A DNA stretch of 64,000 nucleotides, taken from the NCBI GenBank assembly GCA_030692765.1, contig JAUYUB010000008.1, positions 30,228 to 94,227 of the forward strand, written 5' to 3'. This document shows, piece after piece, positions 24,022 through 34,252 of the stretch; positions within the stretch are counted from its first letter, which is position 1; every line of letters begins with the position of its first letter. Under the pieces are notes generated by a model, which saw only the letters and a list, made by a program, of their open reading frames with translations, was not told the origin of the DNA and did not search any database. Origin of the DNA: Sulfuricurvum sp. GTDB taxonomy: Bacteria > Campylobacterota > Campylobacteria > Campylobacterales > Sulfurimonadaceae. Made by a program: the position numbers and the translations under genes.

Positions 24022-25290
24022 ATGAAGACAATTACGCTCACTGATAATCGCACCGGCAAAAGCTATGAGCTTCCTATTTTGAGTCCAACTCTTGGACCTG
24101 ATGTCATTGACGTACGCGCTTTGTATAAAGAAACTGGTATGTTTACGTACGATCCTGGGTTTACCTCTACAGCCAGTTGCAGTTCAAGTATTACCTACAT
24201 TGACGGTGACAAGGGGGAGTTACTGTATCGTGGATATGATATTTCTGATTTGGCAACTAAGAAAACGTACATAGATGTATGCCATTTACTCCTGACTGGA
24301 AAGCTTCCGTGTGAAAGAGAACGTGCTGCACTGGATATGGAACTGCGAAAGCGTGCATTTATACACGAAGGCTTGAAAGGGCTAATAAACTCATTTCCCG
24401 ATCGTGCACATCCAATGGCGATGATGTCATCCGCTGTTGCGGCATTGTCAACTTTTTATTTTGAACATCTGAATGTTAAAACGGCTGAAGAAGCGCAAGT
24501 GATGGCCAGACGTATCATCGCTAAAATACCGACACTTGCGGCTTTTACCTATAGACGCTCGCTGGGAATTCCTTATATCTATCCCGATATTGAACGTTCA
24601 TTTACGGAAAACTTTTTGTATATGATGCGCGCGTATCCTGGCGAAAATCTCGAAATACGGGATGTGGAAGTCCGCGCATTGGATACGATTTTTACGCTTC
24701 ATGCGGACCATGAACAAAATGCGTCTACCTCAACGGTGCGTGCCGTTGCTTCTACAGGCGCACACCCTTATGCCGCGATATCTGCAGGTATTGATGCGTT
24801 ATGGGGCAGGGCTCATGGAGGTGCTAATGAATCGGTTATTGCACAACTGGAGTTCATAGGACATGTGGATAATGTAGACGCCTTTATTCAGAGGGCGAAA
24901 GACCCCAATGATGATTTCAAACTAATGGGATTTGGCCATCGTGTTTACAAAAACTTTGATCCACGTTCAAAAATTTTGAAAAAACTATTAGATGAACTCA
25001 AAGATGAATTGGGGATTGACAGCAACCTTCTGACAATCGCCAAGCGTGTGGAAGAGATTGCGTTGACAGATGAATATTTTATTGGGCGAAAGCTTTACCC
25101 GAATATCGATTTTTATTCAGGGCTTATTTTGACTGCTTTGAAAATTCCAAAGTCAATGTTCACGATTATCTTTGTCATAGGACGAAGCGTTGGTTGGATC
25201 ACCCAATGGATAGAGCTCAAAGATGACAGTGAGATGAAAATAGCACGTCCGCGTCAGCGTTATACGGGTGATACAAAGAAAACATTATAA
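24022..25290 (+). CDS. gltA: Citrate synthase (type II)
   Basis: Citrate synthase condenses acetyl-CoA and oxaloacetate. The 422-residue protein is the long hexameric type with an N-terminal beta-domain (1-50), the GFTSTASCSSSITYIDGDKG segment, the HADHEQNASTSTVR histidine region, WGRAHGGANE, and GFGHRVYKNFDPR with the catalytic Asp region. The ribosome site TTTTAGGAGATCTCC is strong. Presence beside Mqo does not show the direction of the TCA cycle in this organism. Confidence 0.95.
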   Translation: MKTITLTDNRTGKSYELPILSPTLGPDVIDVRALYKETGMFTYDPGFTSTASCSSSITYIDGDKGELLYRGYDISDLATKKTYIDVCHLLLTGKLPCERERAALDMELRKRAFIHEGLKGLINSFPDRAHPMAMMSSAVAALSTFYFEHLNVKTAEEAQVMARRIIAKIPTLAAFTYRRSLGIPYIYPDIERSFTENFLYMMRAYPGENLEIRDVEVRALDTIFTLHADHEQNASTSTVRAVASTGAHPYAAISAGIDALWGRAHGGANESVIAQLEFIGHVDNVDAFIQRAKDPNDDFKLMGFGHRVYKNFDPRSKILKKLLDELKDELGIDSNLLTIAKRVEEIALTDEYFIGRKLYPNIDFYSGLILTALKIPKSMFTIIFVIGRSVGWITQWIELKDDSEMKIARPRQRYTGDTKKTL

Positions 25291-25331
25291 GATTTAGACC
25301 AATAGAGACGCTTCATCGCTGTGTAATTGGA

Positions 25332-25337
25332 TATAAT
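25332..25337 (+). promoter_or_regulatory. Probable -10 box (TATAAT) for the CoA-binding protein operon
   Basis: TATAAT lies 31 bases before the ATG at 25369, and 41 bases after the gltA stop. Confidence 0.55.
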
Positions 25338-25368
25338 AGCCTATAGATAAAATATTCGGGAGAGTTCT

Positions 25369-25800
25369 ATGGAATGCGAATTTCCGACGATTAATGCAAA
25401 TAGTGAAGCGATAAAATCAATTTTGTCAGAAGTTAAAACGATTGCTGTGCTTGGTTTGTCTCCTAATGTTAGTAAAGACAGCTACCGCGTTGCACAATAT
25501 TTACAAGCTGCAGGTTATAAAATAATTCCTGTTTATCCGAAAGAAGACCTTATTTTAGGGGAAAAAGTCTACCGTTCACTTGAGGAGATTCCATTTGAAG
25601 TGGATATGGTTGATATCTTTCGCAAGCCTGAGGCACTGGATAGCATCGTTGATACATGTATCAAGCGTGGTGATGTCAAAGTATTTTGGTCACAAATTGG
25701 AATTGTTAATAATAATGCGGCTCAAAGAGCTGAAAATGCGGGTATGAAAGTAGTTCAAAGTCATTGTTCTATGGTTGAACATCGCCGAATACATGAATAA
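25369..25800 (+). CDS. CoA-binding domain protein (YccU-like)
   Basis: The 143 residues form one Rossmann-type CoA-binding domain (TIAVLGLSPNVSKDSYRVA near residues 24-42, YKIIPVYPKE, VDMVDIFRKPE, and the HCSMVEHRR end). Such stand-alone proteins bind CoA or acyl-CoA; no reaction is known for most. Start supported by GGGAGAGTTCT. It precedes ilvA by nine bases and is probably in the same transcript. Confidence 0.85.
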   Translation: MECEFPTINANSEAIKSILSEVKTIAVLGLSPNVSKDSYRVAQYLQAAGYKIIPVYPKEDLILGEKVYRSLEEIPFEVDMVDIFRKPEALDSIVDTCIKRGDVKVFWSQIGIVNNNAAQRAENAGMKVVQSHCSMVEHRRIHE

Positions 25801-25809
25801 AGGGAACCG

Positions 25810-27021
25810 TTGATCGAATTAGAGACAATATATCAAGCAAAAGAACGCATTAAAGGTGTTGTCGTTGAGACACCTTTTTCTTTTGCCCCGCGCTTAAGTG
25901 AAGAAACAGGGTATGAAATATATCTTAAAAAAGAGAATCTTCAAGTAACAGGCGCATTTAAAATACGTGGTGCTTACAACAAGATTGCGACCCTGGACCC
26001 CCAACAAAGAGCAATGGGCGTTATTGCGGCAAGTGCCGGTAATCATGCGCAAGGTGTGGCAATGGCTGCTAAGATGTTTCGAATCAATGCGCTTATTGTT
26101 ATGCCTGAATCGACCCCTCTGACAAAGATCAACGGTGTACGCTATTACGGTGCTCAAGTTATTTTACATGGAAGTAATTATGATGAGGCCTATGCCTATG
26201 CATCCACGTATGGAGAAGAGCATGGGATGGTATTTGTTCATCCATTTGCTGATGAAGCGGTGATCGCAGGTCAGGGCACCATTGCGCTGGAGATGTTGGA
26301 GTCGATGATAGCACTGGATGCCATTGTCATTCCAGTAGGCGGCGGCGGACTTATATCGGGTATGGCATCGGCTATCAAGCAGCTAGCACCCAATATCGAA
26401 GTGATAGGAATCAGTGCACTTGGCGCACCTGCGATGAAAGAGTCATTTGAAGCAAAATGCGCAATCGACAGCATCACGGTACGTACTATTGCAGATGGAA
26501 TCGCTGTACGTGATACATCTCCTGTCACGCTCTCTCATATACTAGAGACAGTAGATACCATGGTGAGTGTGGATGATGAAGAGATTGCGAATGCCATTTT
26601 GTTTTTGTTAGAGCGTCAGAAGCTGGTAGTTGAAGGGGCAGGGGCTGTTGGAGTCGCAGCGTTATTACACAACAAACTGCCTCATCTAAAAGGTAAAAAA
26701 ATCGGTGTTGTTCTCAGTGGAGGCAACATGGATGTTACGTTGTTATCCATTATTATTGAAAAAGGTCTTATTAAATCCGGAAGAAAGATGAAGCTGACCG
26801 TAACGCTTATCGACAAGCCTGGGGCATTGATGCAATTGACGCATATGCTCCAAGAACTCAATGCGAATATTGTTCATATCGAATACGATCGTACTTCTAC
26901 ATCATTGGCATACGGTGATGCAAATGTTACGATTCATTTGGAAACCAAAGGTGAAGAACATCAGCAAGAAATACGTGCACTTCTTCACAAACATCGTTAT
27001 ATAAACAGTGAAGAGCATTAA
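25810..27021 (+). CDS. ilvA: Threonine ammonia-lyase
   Basis: The PLP enzyme makes 2-oxobutyrate from threonine, the first step of isoleucine synthesis, and also acts on serine. The 403 residues show the PLP lysine in GAFKIRGA (Lys51), the AASAGNHAQGVA loop, the glycine-rich VGGGGLISG phosphate cup, and a C-terminal ACT domain from about residue 325 (KLTVTLIDKPGALMQL) for feedback control. Single ACT domain and length fit the TdcB/short IlvA type. TTG start with AGGGAACCG upstream. Confidence 0.92.
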   Translation: MIELETIYQAKERIKGVVVETPFSFAPRLSEETGYEIYLKKENLQVTGAFKIRGAYNKIATLDPQQRAMGVIAASAGNHAQGVAMAAKMFRINALIVMPESTPLTKINGVRYYGAQVILHGSNYDEAYAYASTYGEEHGMVFVHPFADEAVIAGQGTIALEMLESMIALDAIVIPVGGGGLISGMASAIKQLAPNIEVIGISALGAPAMKESFEAKCAIDSITVRTIADGIAVRDTSPVTLSHILETVDTMVSVDDEEIANAILFLLERQKLVVEGAGAVGVAALLHNKLPHLKGKKIGVVLSGGNMDVTLLSIIIEKGLIKSGRKMKLTVTLIDKPGALMQLTHMLQELNANIVHIEYDRTSTSLAYGDANVTIHLETKGEEHQQEIRALLHKHRYINSEEH

Positions 27022-27032
27022 GAGCAGTAAAG

Positions 27033-29165
27033 ATGGATGCATTAAAATTAGTTAATATCAAATCGTCCATCATTCGATTAAGGGCGCTTGAAAATGGCCA
27101 ATTGGGTGTTGTGGATGAATCTACTACCATGCGGGTTATTGATAGCAAACACTTTCGTATATTGGATGGATTTAAAAGCAACGTTGTTCATACCAATTTC
27201 TCAGAACGACAAGCGGCTATGTCTGCGGATGGATTGTACTGTATATCCATTGTCCCCGGAAGTGACAAAGCAGCAGTTTTTGATGTAAGCCGCAAAAAAC
27301 TCCTATACCGTGTGGGCCACCATAATGGAGAGCTTGAGTCTGTTGGCATTGATGCGCAAGGGCGTTATTGCGTTACGGGCGGACAGGACGGAAAAGTCTT
27401 TGTCTGGGCGTTGCAAACAGGTCTTTTGGCATTTGCAATGCCTCATCATTCCGATTTTGTGACATCCATCGCGTTTAGCCAAAATGGTCAATGGATCGCA
27501 ACGGGAAGTTATGATCGTATCGTCAATGTCATGAATCTTTCGACAATGAAACAGCATGTCAAACTTTCAGGGCACGGCAGTGTTGTCGTCAGTATGCTTT
27601 TTCTCTCCGGTTTGCGGTTGCTCAGTGCAGAACGAGACGGTGCACTTGTTATCTGGGACCTCCACCACGGAAAAATATTCAAACGCTTACCGAGAGTAGG
27701 GGATGAAATCGTTTCTATGTGCCTTAGTGTGGACAAACGTTTTGCTTTTGTTGCTACACGTCTAGGGTATGTGGCTTTATATGATCTACACAGTTATGAA
27801 TTGGTTCGGCAACGTTATATAAAAATCCAAGAAACAATTACTTCCATTGCTTTTATAGGTGAAAACTTTACTTTGGCCATAGGGACAAAAGAAGGAAATA
27901 TTCATTTTTATGCTCTTTTTGGAAATGAGTCAGAATATCAAGAACTGATAAAAAATAAAAATTTTCGAGTTTTTTACAGCTTGCTGGATGACAATCCAAT
28001 GCTTATTTATTCTAAAGCATATGAAGAAGCTGAGGGTTATTGGATAAGGTATGTTAAGGCTGCCAAGCGTTATTTGGATGAAGGAGAAAACCTCAAAGCA
28101 AAAGAGCTATTAGAGCCTTTCATCCGTATTCCTTCAAAAACATCTTTAATTCAGCAACTTTTTCGTGATTATGAACATTACGATCTTTTTCTTACGTACA
28201 CGCAGGAAAAACGCTACTCATTGGCTTATGCGCTGGCTAAACAATATCCTTCATTTATTGATTCAGATGCCTATCGCAAGATGGAATTGTCATGGAAGAA
28301 GTATTTTTTAAAAGCGCAAGAGATCATTATGACGCAGAATGGAGAAGAATTAGCACGTCAAATTTTAGCCCCTTTTCGAGGAATTACGGAAAAAGCGCCT
28401 TTAATACAGGCAATGTGTACTGAACGTCGTATATATGAGTATTTTAAAAAGGTGATAGCCACACATAATTTTGTAAAATTTATCGAGCTTACGAAGATGT
28501 ATACCTTTCTTAAGGAGTTTTCTGAATACGATGAGGTCATGTTGTACATTGAGCAGCTTTACATCAAAACACAAAAAGAGTTTAAAAGCGGCGATTATGT
28601 GAATGCTAAAAAAGGGTGTGAAATATTGACTCTTTTTCCTGAATACAATCAAGAGACGCGAGAGATGCTTGAAATAATAAAAATGAAAAACCTGTTTTAT
28701 GAAGCACTTTTGTCGAATAATTTGATCAGTGCTTTTACTTATCTTAGCTCTTATCCTCTTTTGTATGATATGCCTGAGGCTAAAAAACTAGAATCACAAT
28801 GGAATAAAGTGCTAGACAAAGCTCTCTCTTGCGTTGTAAAAGGGGATGCTCTTGAACTGCGCAGTATATTTGTGAATTATCTCTCTATAAACGCAAAATT
28901 TACAGCTATCGGAAGTGTTTTCGCGCAGTGTTATGCTGTTCAACTGGAACATAAGTTGGGATCGCATGCGCCATCTGCTACATTGGAGAATGGAATACGC
29001 AATTATATTTCCATGTTTGGAATTGATGAGACAATCCTTGAGTTCTTTGATCTCTTCAAAGGTCAATATCCAACAAAAACAGATCTCAAAATGTTAAAGC
29101 AAGGATCTTTGAACACTTGGACCCCGGCCATGATACTCAGTGATATAACGGTAAAAAAGTTATGA
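27033..29165 (+). CDS. WD40 repeat protein with helical C-terminal half
   Basis: The 710 residues split in two. Residues 1 to about 300 are a WD40 propeller (HNGELESVGIDAQGRYCVTGGQDGKVFVW, written here only in part: GRYCVTGGQDGKVFVW; also GQWIATGSYDRIV and ERDGALVIWDL). Residues 320-700 are alpha-helical with repeated units of the type YSLAYALAKQYP, similar to TPR-like solenoids. No signal peptide or membrane span. The last four bases overlap the start of the Ppx/GppA gene, so the two are coupled. Function unknown; it probably scaffolds an interaction. Confidence 0.8.
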   Translation: MDALKLVNIKSSIIRLRALENGQLGVVDESTTMRVIDSKHFRILDGFKSNVVHTNFSERQAAMSADGLYCISIVPGSDKAAVFDVSRKKLLYRVGHHNGELESVGIDAQGRYCVTGGQDGKVFVWALQTGLLAFAMPHHSDFVTSIAFSQNGQWIATGSYDRIVNVMNLSTMKQHVKLSGHGSVVVSMLFLSGLRLLSAERDGALVIWDLHHGKIFKRLPRVGDEIVSMCLSVDKRFAFVATRLGYVALYDLHSYELVRQRYIKIQETITSIAFIGENFTLAIGTKEGNIHFYALFGNESEYQELIKNKNFRVFYSLLDDNPMLIYSKAYEEAEGYWIRYVKAAKRYLDEGENLKAKELLEPFIRIPSKTSLIQQLFRDYEHYDLFLTYTQEKRYSLAYALAKQYPSFIDSDAYRKMELSWKKYFLKAQEIIMTQNGEELARQILAPFRGITEKAPLIQAMCTERRIYEYFKKVIATHNFVKFIELTKMYTFLKEFSEYDEVMLYIEQLYIKTQKEFKSGDYVNAKKGCEILTLFPEYNQETREMLEIIKMKNLFYEALLSNNLISAFTYLSSYPLLYDMPEAKKLESQWNKVLDKALSCVVKGDALELRSIFVNYLSINAKFTAIGSVFAQCYAVQLEHKLGSHAPSATLENGIRNYISMFGIDETILEFFDLFKGQYPTKTDLKMLKQGSLNTWTPAMILSDITVKKL

Positions 29166-30058
29166 TTGCCATTGATTTGGGTTCCAATACGATCCGGTTT
29201 ATTGAATATGACGGTTTGGCATGGGGTAAAAGTTATGAAAAAATAGTTCGTGCCGCTGAAGGATTGCAAGCAACGGGTATGATTGGCGAAAATGCCTTAG
29301 TCCGTATTTTAGAGGCGATCGATGAGGCAAAACAATGTCTTGATTTTTCAAATCATGAGATTGCTGCCGTGACTACTGCAGCTTTACGTATGGCAAATAA
29401 TGGAACAGATATCATTTCTAAGATACACGCGTCTACGGGTATTTTATTTACGATTATTGACGGTGCACGAGAGGCACAGTTGACCCTTCTTGCTGTTCAA
29501 AATCGCTTGAGGACACTTAACATTGATTCAGACAGTTTTGTACTATCGGATATTGGTGGTGGATCGACGGAACTTGTTTATTGTGAGGATAAGAAAGTAA
29601 CCAGTAGAAGTTTTCCTATCGGCATAGTCACCATGAGTGAACAAGCATCAGATATCACACATTTACGGTCACTATTAGCAGATTTTGAAAATCAAGTCGC
29701 TCTTTTTTACCGTTCATTAGGGGAAAAGAAAGAGAACCCACGGCTTATCCTTACCTCGGGTACTCCAACAACGATTGCCGCCTATCGTATGGGTATGAAT
29801 TACGCAAACTATGATCCCCATAAAATCAACGGTTCAATATTGACATTGAATGATTGTGTGTTAACGTATAAAGAACTCATGGATATGGATGAATCCACGC
29901 GTGCCAGTTATGTTGGAGTAGGGAGAGAACAACTGATCGCGACAGGAATTTTGATGGTTGAGTATCTTTTTAAGGGTGCTATGATGAAAGAGGCCATTAT
30001 AATCGATGATGGTCTTCGAGAAGGAGTGGCGTTGGATTATTGGAAATCAATACACTAA
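29162..30058 (+). CDS. Ppx/GppA family phosphatase
   Basis: These enzymes hydrolyse polyphosphate ends or the 5'-phosphate of pppGpp. The 298-residue protein holds only the two-lobed actin-like ATPase fold: IDLGSNTIRF at the N-terminus, the TTAALRMANN helix, DIGGGSTELV phosphate loop, and SGTPTTIAAYRMGM. The HD-like C-terminal domain of long Ppx is missing, so it is the short form common in this group. It overlaps the WD40 gene by four bases. Polyphosphate versus pppGpp preference cannot be told from sequence. Confidence 0.88.
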   Translation: MIAIDLGSNTIRFIEYDGLAWGKSYEKIVRAAEGLQATGMIGENALVRILEAIDEAKQCLDFSNHEIAAVTTAALRMANNGTDIISKIHASTGILFTIIDGAREAQLTLLAVQNRLRTLNIDSDSFVLSDIGGGSTELVYCEDKKVTSRSFPIGIVTMSEQASDITHLRSLLADFENQVALFYRSLGEKKENPRLILTSGTPTTIAAYRMGMNYANYDPHKINGSILTLNDCVLTYKELMDMDESTRASYVGVGREQLIATGILMVEYLFKGAMMKEAIIIDDGLREGVALDYWKSIH

Positions 30059-30088
30059 AAAATAGTAACTCTTAAGTTGCTCTTGGTG

Positions 30089-30094
30089 TATAAT
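30089..30094 (+). promoter_or_regulatory. Probable -10 box (TATAAT) for the chemoreceptor gene
   Basis: TATAAT lies 31 bases before the ATG at 30126. Confidence 0.55.
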
Positions 30095-30125
30095 CACTGC
30101 ATTATTTTGTAGTCAAGGTCCCTGT

Positions 30126-31559
30126 ATGCATTCTCTCTCTTCATTATCAAAAATCCAGTATGCCAATATCATTTCACTGTGTGTTTTTACCATCGGACTC
30201 GGTGCGGAAATCTATCATTACGGTTTTGATGTTATGAGGCTTGTTAACCTTGCAAACTTTGCATTAGCTTGGTATATGTTTATCAATATCCGTAATGTAC
30301 AAAATACAATTCATAAAGTCACTACGGTTTTAACCGATGCAGATTCGGGTACTTTTTCCCATCGTTTGGATTATAAAGAGGGTGGTGAACTGGAAAAAAT
30401 GCGTCTTAGCTTTAATAGTTTTGCCAGCCAGCTTTCACAATATATGGAAGAGATTTCATCATCGATTAAAGAAGCAAGTCAAAAAAGCTCATATCGTCAA
30501 ATAGACTCATCTTTGTTTAATGGTGATTTTAAAACAAATATTGAGACTACCAATCGTGCTATCGCAAATATGCAAACGGATACAAAGAGCATTGAAGTCA
30601 CAAAGATAAACGATGCTATCGGCAATATTGGAAAAGGGGTTATCGGAGAACTCGAGCTTTTGCATGACGATCTCAACCGTTCTATTAATTACATTGATAA
30701 AATCGTGGACATTAGTAAATTGACCGAGTCTAATGCAGATGATAGTATTGATGTCATTGAGGAGATCACACAAAAATTACATGCTCTGATTATGAGTGCC
30801 GATACGTCCAGTCAAAGCATCACGGTTCTCAATGAAAAGACGCGAGAAATTAATTCCGTTGTCGATCTGATCAAAGAGATAGCAGAACAAACAAATCTAT
30901 TGGCGTTGAATGCTGCGATTGAGGCTGCACGTGCCGGTGAGCATGGTCGTGGCTTTGCTGTTGTTGCAGACGAAGTTCGTAAATTGGCAGAACGTACCCA
31001 AAAAGCAACTAGTGAGATCGCCATCTCTATTCAGACACTCCAACAAGATGCTTCTGATTTAGAAGAGAGCTCAGAATCTACGAATGAAATCGCGAAAAAA
31101 TCACTCAATACGATCGAGAAATTCACAAAGACTTTTGATGACTTTAGTGATGGTGCAAAACAAGCCTCAGCGTACGCGAGTTCGATCGAAAATATGGTTT
31201 ATGTACTATTGGCGAAAATTGATCACACGATTTATAAATCAAATGCCTATACATCGGTTATTCGACGTCAAAAACGTTTAGAAAATATAAATCATACGCA
31301 GTGTCATTTAGGAAAGTGGTATGTTGGAACGGCAAAAGATAAGTTTTCTCAAACCAATGCATATTCAAAAGTGGATACTCCTCATTCCGAGATACATCGT
31401 CTGATAAATCTTAATCTTTCTTACGTTCATCCTACGGATAGAGTTATTGAGAATCATAAAGAGATCATAGAAAACTTCACTAAAATAGAAGAAAACAGTC
31501 TCAAAATGTATGATTACTTAGAGGAAATGATTAAAGAATCTGAACACTCTTTTAACTAA
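30126..31559 (+). CDS. Methyl-accepting chemotaxis protein with C-terminal CZB domain
   Basis: The 477-residue receptor has two hydrophobic segments near the N-terminus (about 14-30 and 38-58) with hardly any periplasmic loop, a HAMP-like region, and the signalling hairpin whose tip reads [19 protein letters not shown]. Its C-terminus (about 375-470) is a CZB domain with the pattern [10 protein letters not shown] followed by spaced histidines (PHSEIHRL and YVHP), which binds zinc and in known relatives senses HOCl or zinc through the Cys. So sensing is likely cytoplasmic. It is followed by a perfect hairpin. Confidence 0.88.
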   Translation: MHSLSSLSKIQYANIISLCVFTIGLGAEIYHYGFDVMRLVNLANFALAWYMFINIRNVQNTIHKVTTVLTDADSGTFSHRLDYKEGGELEKMRLSFNSFASQLSQYMEEISSSIKEASQKSSYRQIDSSLFNGDFKTNIETTNRAIANMQTDTKSIEVTKINDAIGNIGKGVIGELELLHDDLNRSINYIDKIVDISKLTESNADDSIDVIEEITQKLHALIMSADTSSQSITVLNEKTREINSVVDLIKEIAEQTNLLALNAAIEAARAGEHGRGFAVVADEVRKLAERTQKATSEIAISIQTLQQDASDLEESSESTNEIAKKSLNTIEKFTKTFDDFSDGAKQASAYASSIENMVYVLLAKIDHTIYKSNAYTSVIRRQKRLENINHTQCHLGKWYVGTAKDKFSQTNAYSKVDTPHSEIHRLINLNLSYVHPTDRVIENHKEIIENFTKIEENSLKMYDYLEEMIKESEHSFN

Positions 31560-31579
31560 TCTCTCTTGGGAGAGATTAG
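31556..31579. terminator. Bidirectional hairpin between the chemoreceptor and cytochrome genes
   Basis: Ten-base-pair perfect stem (CTAATCTCTC / GAGAGATTAG), loop TTGG. It covers the chemoreceptor stop codon and ends at the cytochrome gene's last codons, so both convergent genes can use it. Confidence 0.75.
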
Positions 31580-31980
31580 AAGGTTTTACCTTCATAGTAG
31601 TCATATATCCATTCCGCTACTGCTTGCTTCTGCTTTTCATTGAGTTTGCCTTTTAATGAAGGCATTACCCCGAAATGCTCTAATGCCATTGGCTCACACA
31701 TACTGTATTGAATGCTTGGATTATCGATATAGTCCTTTATAAATGCGATTACAACGCGGCGTTTAACATCGATATCTTCATCCTTGGTCTGGATATTGTC
31801 TTTTAGTTTATTGGACACTTCTATCATGGGCGGTGCTTTTAAAGATTTAAAAGACTTAAGGGCTTCTGGTTTTGTCATCATCTGGGTATGGCATTGCATA
31901 CAGTTGTTCTTATAAACTTGATAGCCATCGGCTCCCATAAGGGAGATTGCGGTTAAGGCAGCGAGTGTTATTGATCTCAT
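31576..31980 (-). CDS. Periplasmic monohaem cytochrome c
   Basis: The 134-residue protein has a short signal peptide (MRSITLAALTAISLMGA) and one haem site CMQCH near residue 27. A distal Met ligand is probably in GVMPSLKG, typical of class I cytochromes c. It carries electrons in the periplasm; its partner is not visible here. The start follows GGAAACTTT. It is convergent with the chemoreceptor and divergent from ilvB. Confidence 0.88.
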   Translation of the reverse strand: MRSITLAALTAISLMGADGYQVYKNNCMQCHTQMMTKPEALKSFKSLKAPPMIEVSNKLKDNIQTKDEDIDVKRRVVIAFIKDYIDNPSIQYSMCEPMALEHFGVMPSLKGKLNEKQKQAVAEWIYDYYEGKTF

Positions 31981-32031
31981 AAAGTTTCCTTTTGCATAAT
32001 ATTCTTAACGTATTTTATAGCTTCTTTACTT

Positions 32032-32037
32032 TATAAT
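32032..32037 (+). promoter_or_regulatory. Probable -10 box (TATAAT) for ilvB operon
   Basis: TATAAT lies 51 bases before the ilvB start codon. No attenuator-like leader peptide or terminator is seen between them. Confidence 0.55.
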
Positions 32038-32087
32038 GGGCAAATTTTTACAAACTATTACACTATATTTAAGATAAAGGAGACGAC

Positions 32088-33782
32088 ATGCAAATAAGCG
32101 GTGCACAGATGGTTATCGAAGCACTTATCGCTGAAGAGGTCGAAGTAGTATTCGGTTATCCAGGCGGTGCAATCATGAACGTCTATGATGAGATTTACAA
32201 ACAAAACGGATTCCAGCATATTATGGCACGTCATGAACAAGCGGCTGTTCATGCTGCGGAGGGCTATTCCAAAGCATCGGGCAAAGTTGGTGTTGCGATG
32301 ATCACTTCAGGCCCTGGATTTACCAATGCTATCACTGGTATTGCCGATGCGTATATGGATTCAATCCCTTTGGTTGTTATCAGCGGGCAAGTCCCGATGT
32401 CTTTGATCGGGACGGATGCGTTTCAAGAGATAGACGCTGTGGGTATTAGCAGACCATGTACAAAACATAACTATCTCGTTACCGATGCTTCTGATCTTGC
32501 ACGTGTATTAAAAGAAGCTTTTTATCTGGCACGCTCTGGACGTCCTGGTCCCGTTCACGTAGATATTCCAAAAGATGTTACGGCACAAATTGCTAATTTT
32601 GATTACTCAAAAGACGTAGAGTTGGAGACCTATAAACCGACTGTCAAAGGTAACGTTCGGCAGATAAAAAAAGCAATTGACGCGATAGCCGCGGCAAAAC
32701 GCCCATTGCTCTATCTTGGAGGGGGTATTATCAATGCGAATGCCGCTGATTTGGTACGAGAGTTTTCTAAATTGACTCAGATACCTGCTGTAGAGACCTT
32801 TATGGCTCGTGGTACTTTGCATCATGCAGATCCGCTTTTGATCTCTATGCTGGGAATGCATGGCTCGTATGCTGCAAATATGGCGATGTCTGAGACCGAT
32901 TTGGTAATCGGATTGGGTGCGCGTTTTGATGATCGTGTAACGGGGAAACTCTCTGAATTTGCAAAACACGCGCAAATCATTCATGTCGATATTGATCCTG
33001 CCAGTATTTCTAAACTCGTTAATGCCCATTTTCCAATCGTTGGCGACGTTCAAAATGTCCTAGAGACGATGATACCCTTGGCAAAAGAGCAAGTCGACCC
33101 AACGCGTTATGACGCATGGCACAAGACCATTGCTAATTTCAATAAATTGCATCCGCTTGGTTACAGTGAAGAGGGCGATCGTATCAAGCCACAATGGGTA
33201 GTTGAACGTATTGGACAGCTATTAGGGGATGATGCGAATATTTCAACCGATGTTGGACAGCATCAGATGTGGGCAGCACAATTCTATCCATTCAGCCGCC
33301 CTCGTCAATGGATCAGTTCGGGCGGATTAGGAACAATGGGCTTTGGTTTTCCTGCAGCCATGGGTGTTAAACGTGCCGATCCTAAGCGTGTGAGTATCAA
33401 TATTACGGGTGACGGATCGATTCTGATGAATATTCAGGAATTAATGACTTCAGTAGAATACGATCTTCCGGTAATAAACGTCATTTTGAATAACAACTTT
33501 TTAGGAATGGTGCGTCAATGGCAAACCATGTTCTATGACAAAAGACATTCTTCGACAGACCTCTCTATACAGCCTGATTTTGTCAAATTGGCTGAGAGTT
33601 TTGGCGGTATCGGTTATCGTGTTAGTACCAAAGAAGAGTTTGATGCCGCACTGAAAGATGCCGTAGAGAAAAATGTGGTTGCAATCATCGATGTGGCGGT
33701 TAACCGATTTGAGAACGTTCTGCCAATGGTTCCTGCAGGTGGATCGCTCTTCAACATGATGTTAGAATACAAGGAGAAATAA
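32088..33782 (+). CDS. ilvB: Acetolactate synthase, large subunit
   Basis: The enzyme condenses two pyruvates, or pyruvate and 2-oxobutyrate, in the synthesis of valine, leucine and isoleucine. The 564 residues contain the ThDP-activating Glu50 in ARHEQAAVHAAEGY, the FAD-binding middle domain, and the ThDP/metal motif ITGDGSILMN...LNNNF near residue 440-470. Strong ribosome site AAAGGAGACGAC. The stop TAA shares its last A with the next ATG (TAATG), so the two subunits are coupled. Confidence 0.96.
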   Translation: MQISGAQMVIEALIAEEVEVVFGYPGGAIMNVYDEIYKQNGFQHIMARHEQAAVHAAEGYSKASGKVGVAMITSGPGFTNAITGIADAYMDSIPLVVISGQVPMSLIGTDAFQEIDAVGISRPCTKHNYLVTDASDLARVLKEAFYLARSGRPGPVHVDIPKDVTAQIANFDYSKDVELETYKPTVKGNVRQIKKAIDAIAAAKRPLLYLGGGIINANAADLVREFSKLTQIPAVETFMARGTLHHADPLLISMLGMHGSYAANMAMSETDLVIGLGARFDDRVTGKLSEFAKHAQIIHVDIDPASISKLVNAHFPIVGDVQNVLETMIPLAKEQVDPTRYDAWHKTIANFNKLHPLGYSEEGDRIKPQWVVERIGQLLGDDANISTDVGQHQMWAAQFYPFSRPRQWISSGGLGTMGFGFPAAMGVKRADPKRVSINITGDGSILMNIQELMTSVEYDLPVINVILNNNFLGMVRQWQTMFYDKRHSSTDLSIQPDFVKLAESFGGIGYRVSTKEEFDAALKDAVEKNVVAIIDVAVNRFENVLPMVPAGGSLFNMMLEYKEK

Positions 33783-34252
33783 TGGAAGAAGCTCGACGCG
33801 TTATTTCGGTTATCGTTTTAAATGAGGCAAGTGTACTTTCCCGTATTTCCGGTCTATTCTCAGGGCGCGGGTATAATATTGATTCACTGACCGTCGCTCC
33901 GATTCCTGATTCAAAATATTCAAGAATTACGATTGTTACAGCTGGATCTGTACGGGTTATTGAGCAGATCACAAAACAACTTCACAAGCTGATACCGGTT
34001 TTAAAAGTTTATGAACATGCTGATTTGGTCGAAAAAGAGATGGCTATGGTCAAAATTCCTTTGAGCGAATCAATCAGTGATATTGAAGCTTTGGCGCATG
34101 CTTACAATGGACGTATTGTTAATGTCAGCAGTGATACCCTCATCGTTATGGTGGCAGATGAACCGTATCGTATAGCTCATTTCTTGGAAGCTATTAAACG
34201 TTTTCATCCTAAAGAGATCGTACGCAGCGGTTCTGTAGCATTGGAACGTTAA
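33782..34252 (+). CDS. ilvH: Acetolactate synthase, small regulatory subunit
   Basis: The 156-residue protein has an N-terminal ACT domain ([20 protein letters not shown], residues 5-24, and the valine-binding region) and the C-terminal ALS_ss domain ([20 protein letters not shown]). It stimulates the large subunit and mediates feedback by valine. Overlaps both neighbours by one base (TAATG). Confidence 0.95.
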   Translation: MEEARRVISVIVLNEASVLSRISGLFSGRGYNIDSLTVAPIPDSKYSRITIVTAGSVRVIEQITKQLHKLIPVLKVYEHADLVEKEMAMVKIPLSESISDIEALAHAYNGRIVNVSSDTLIVMVADEPYRIAHFLEAIKRFHPKEIVRSGSVALER

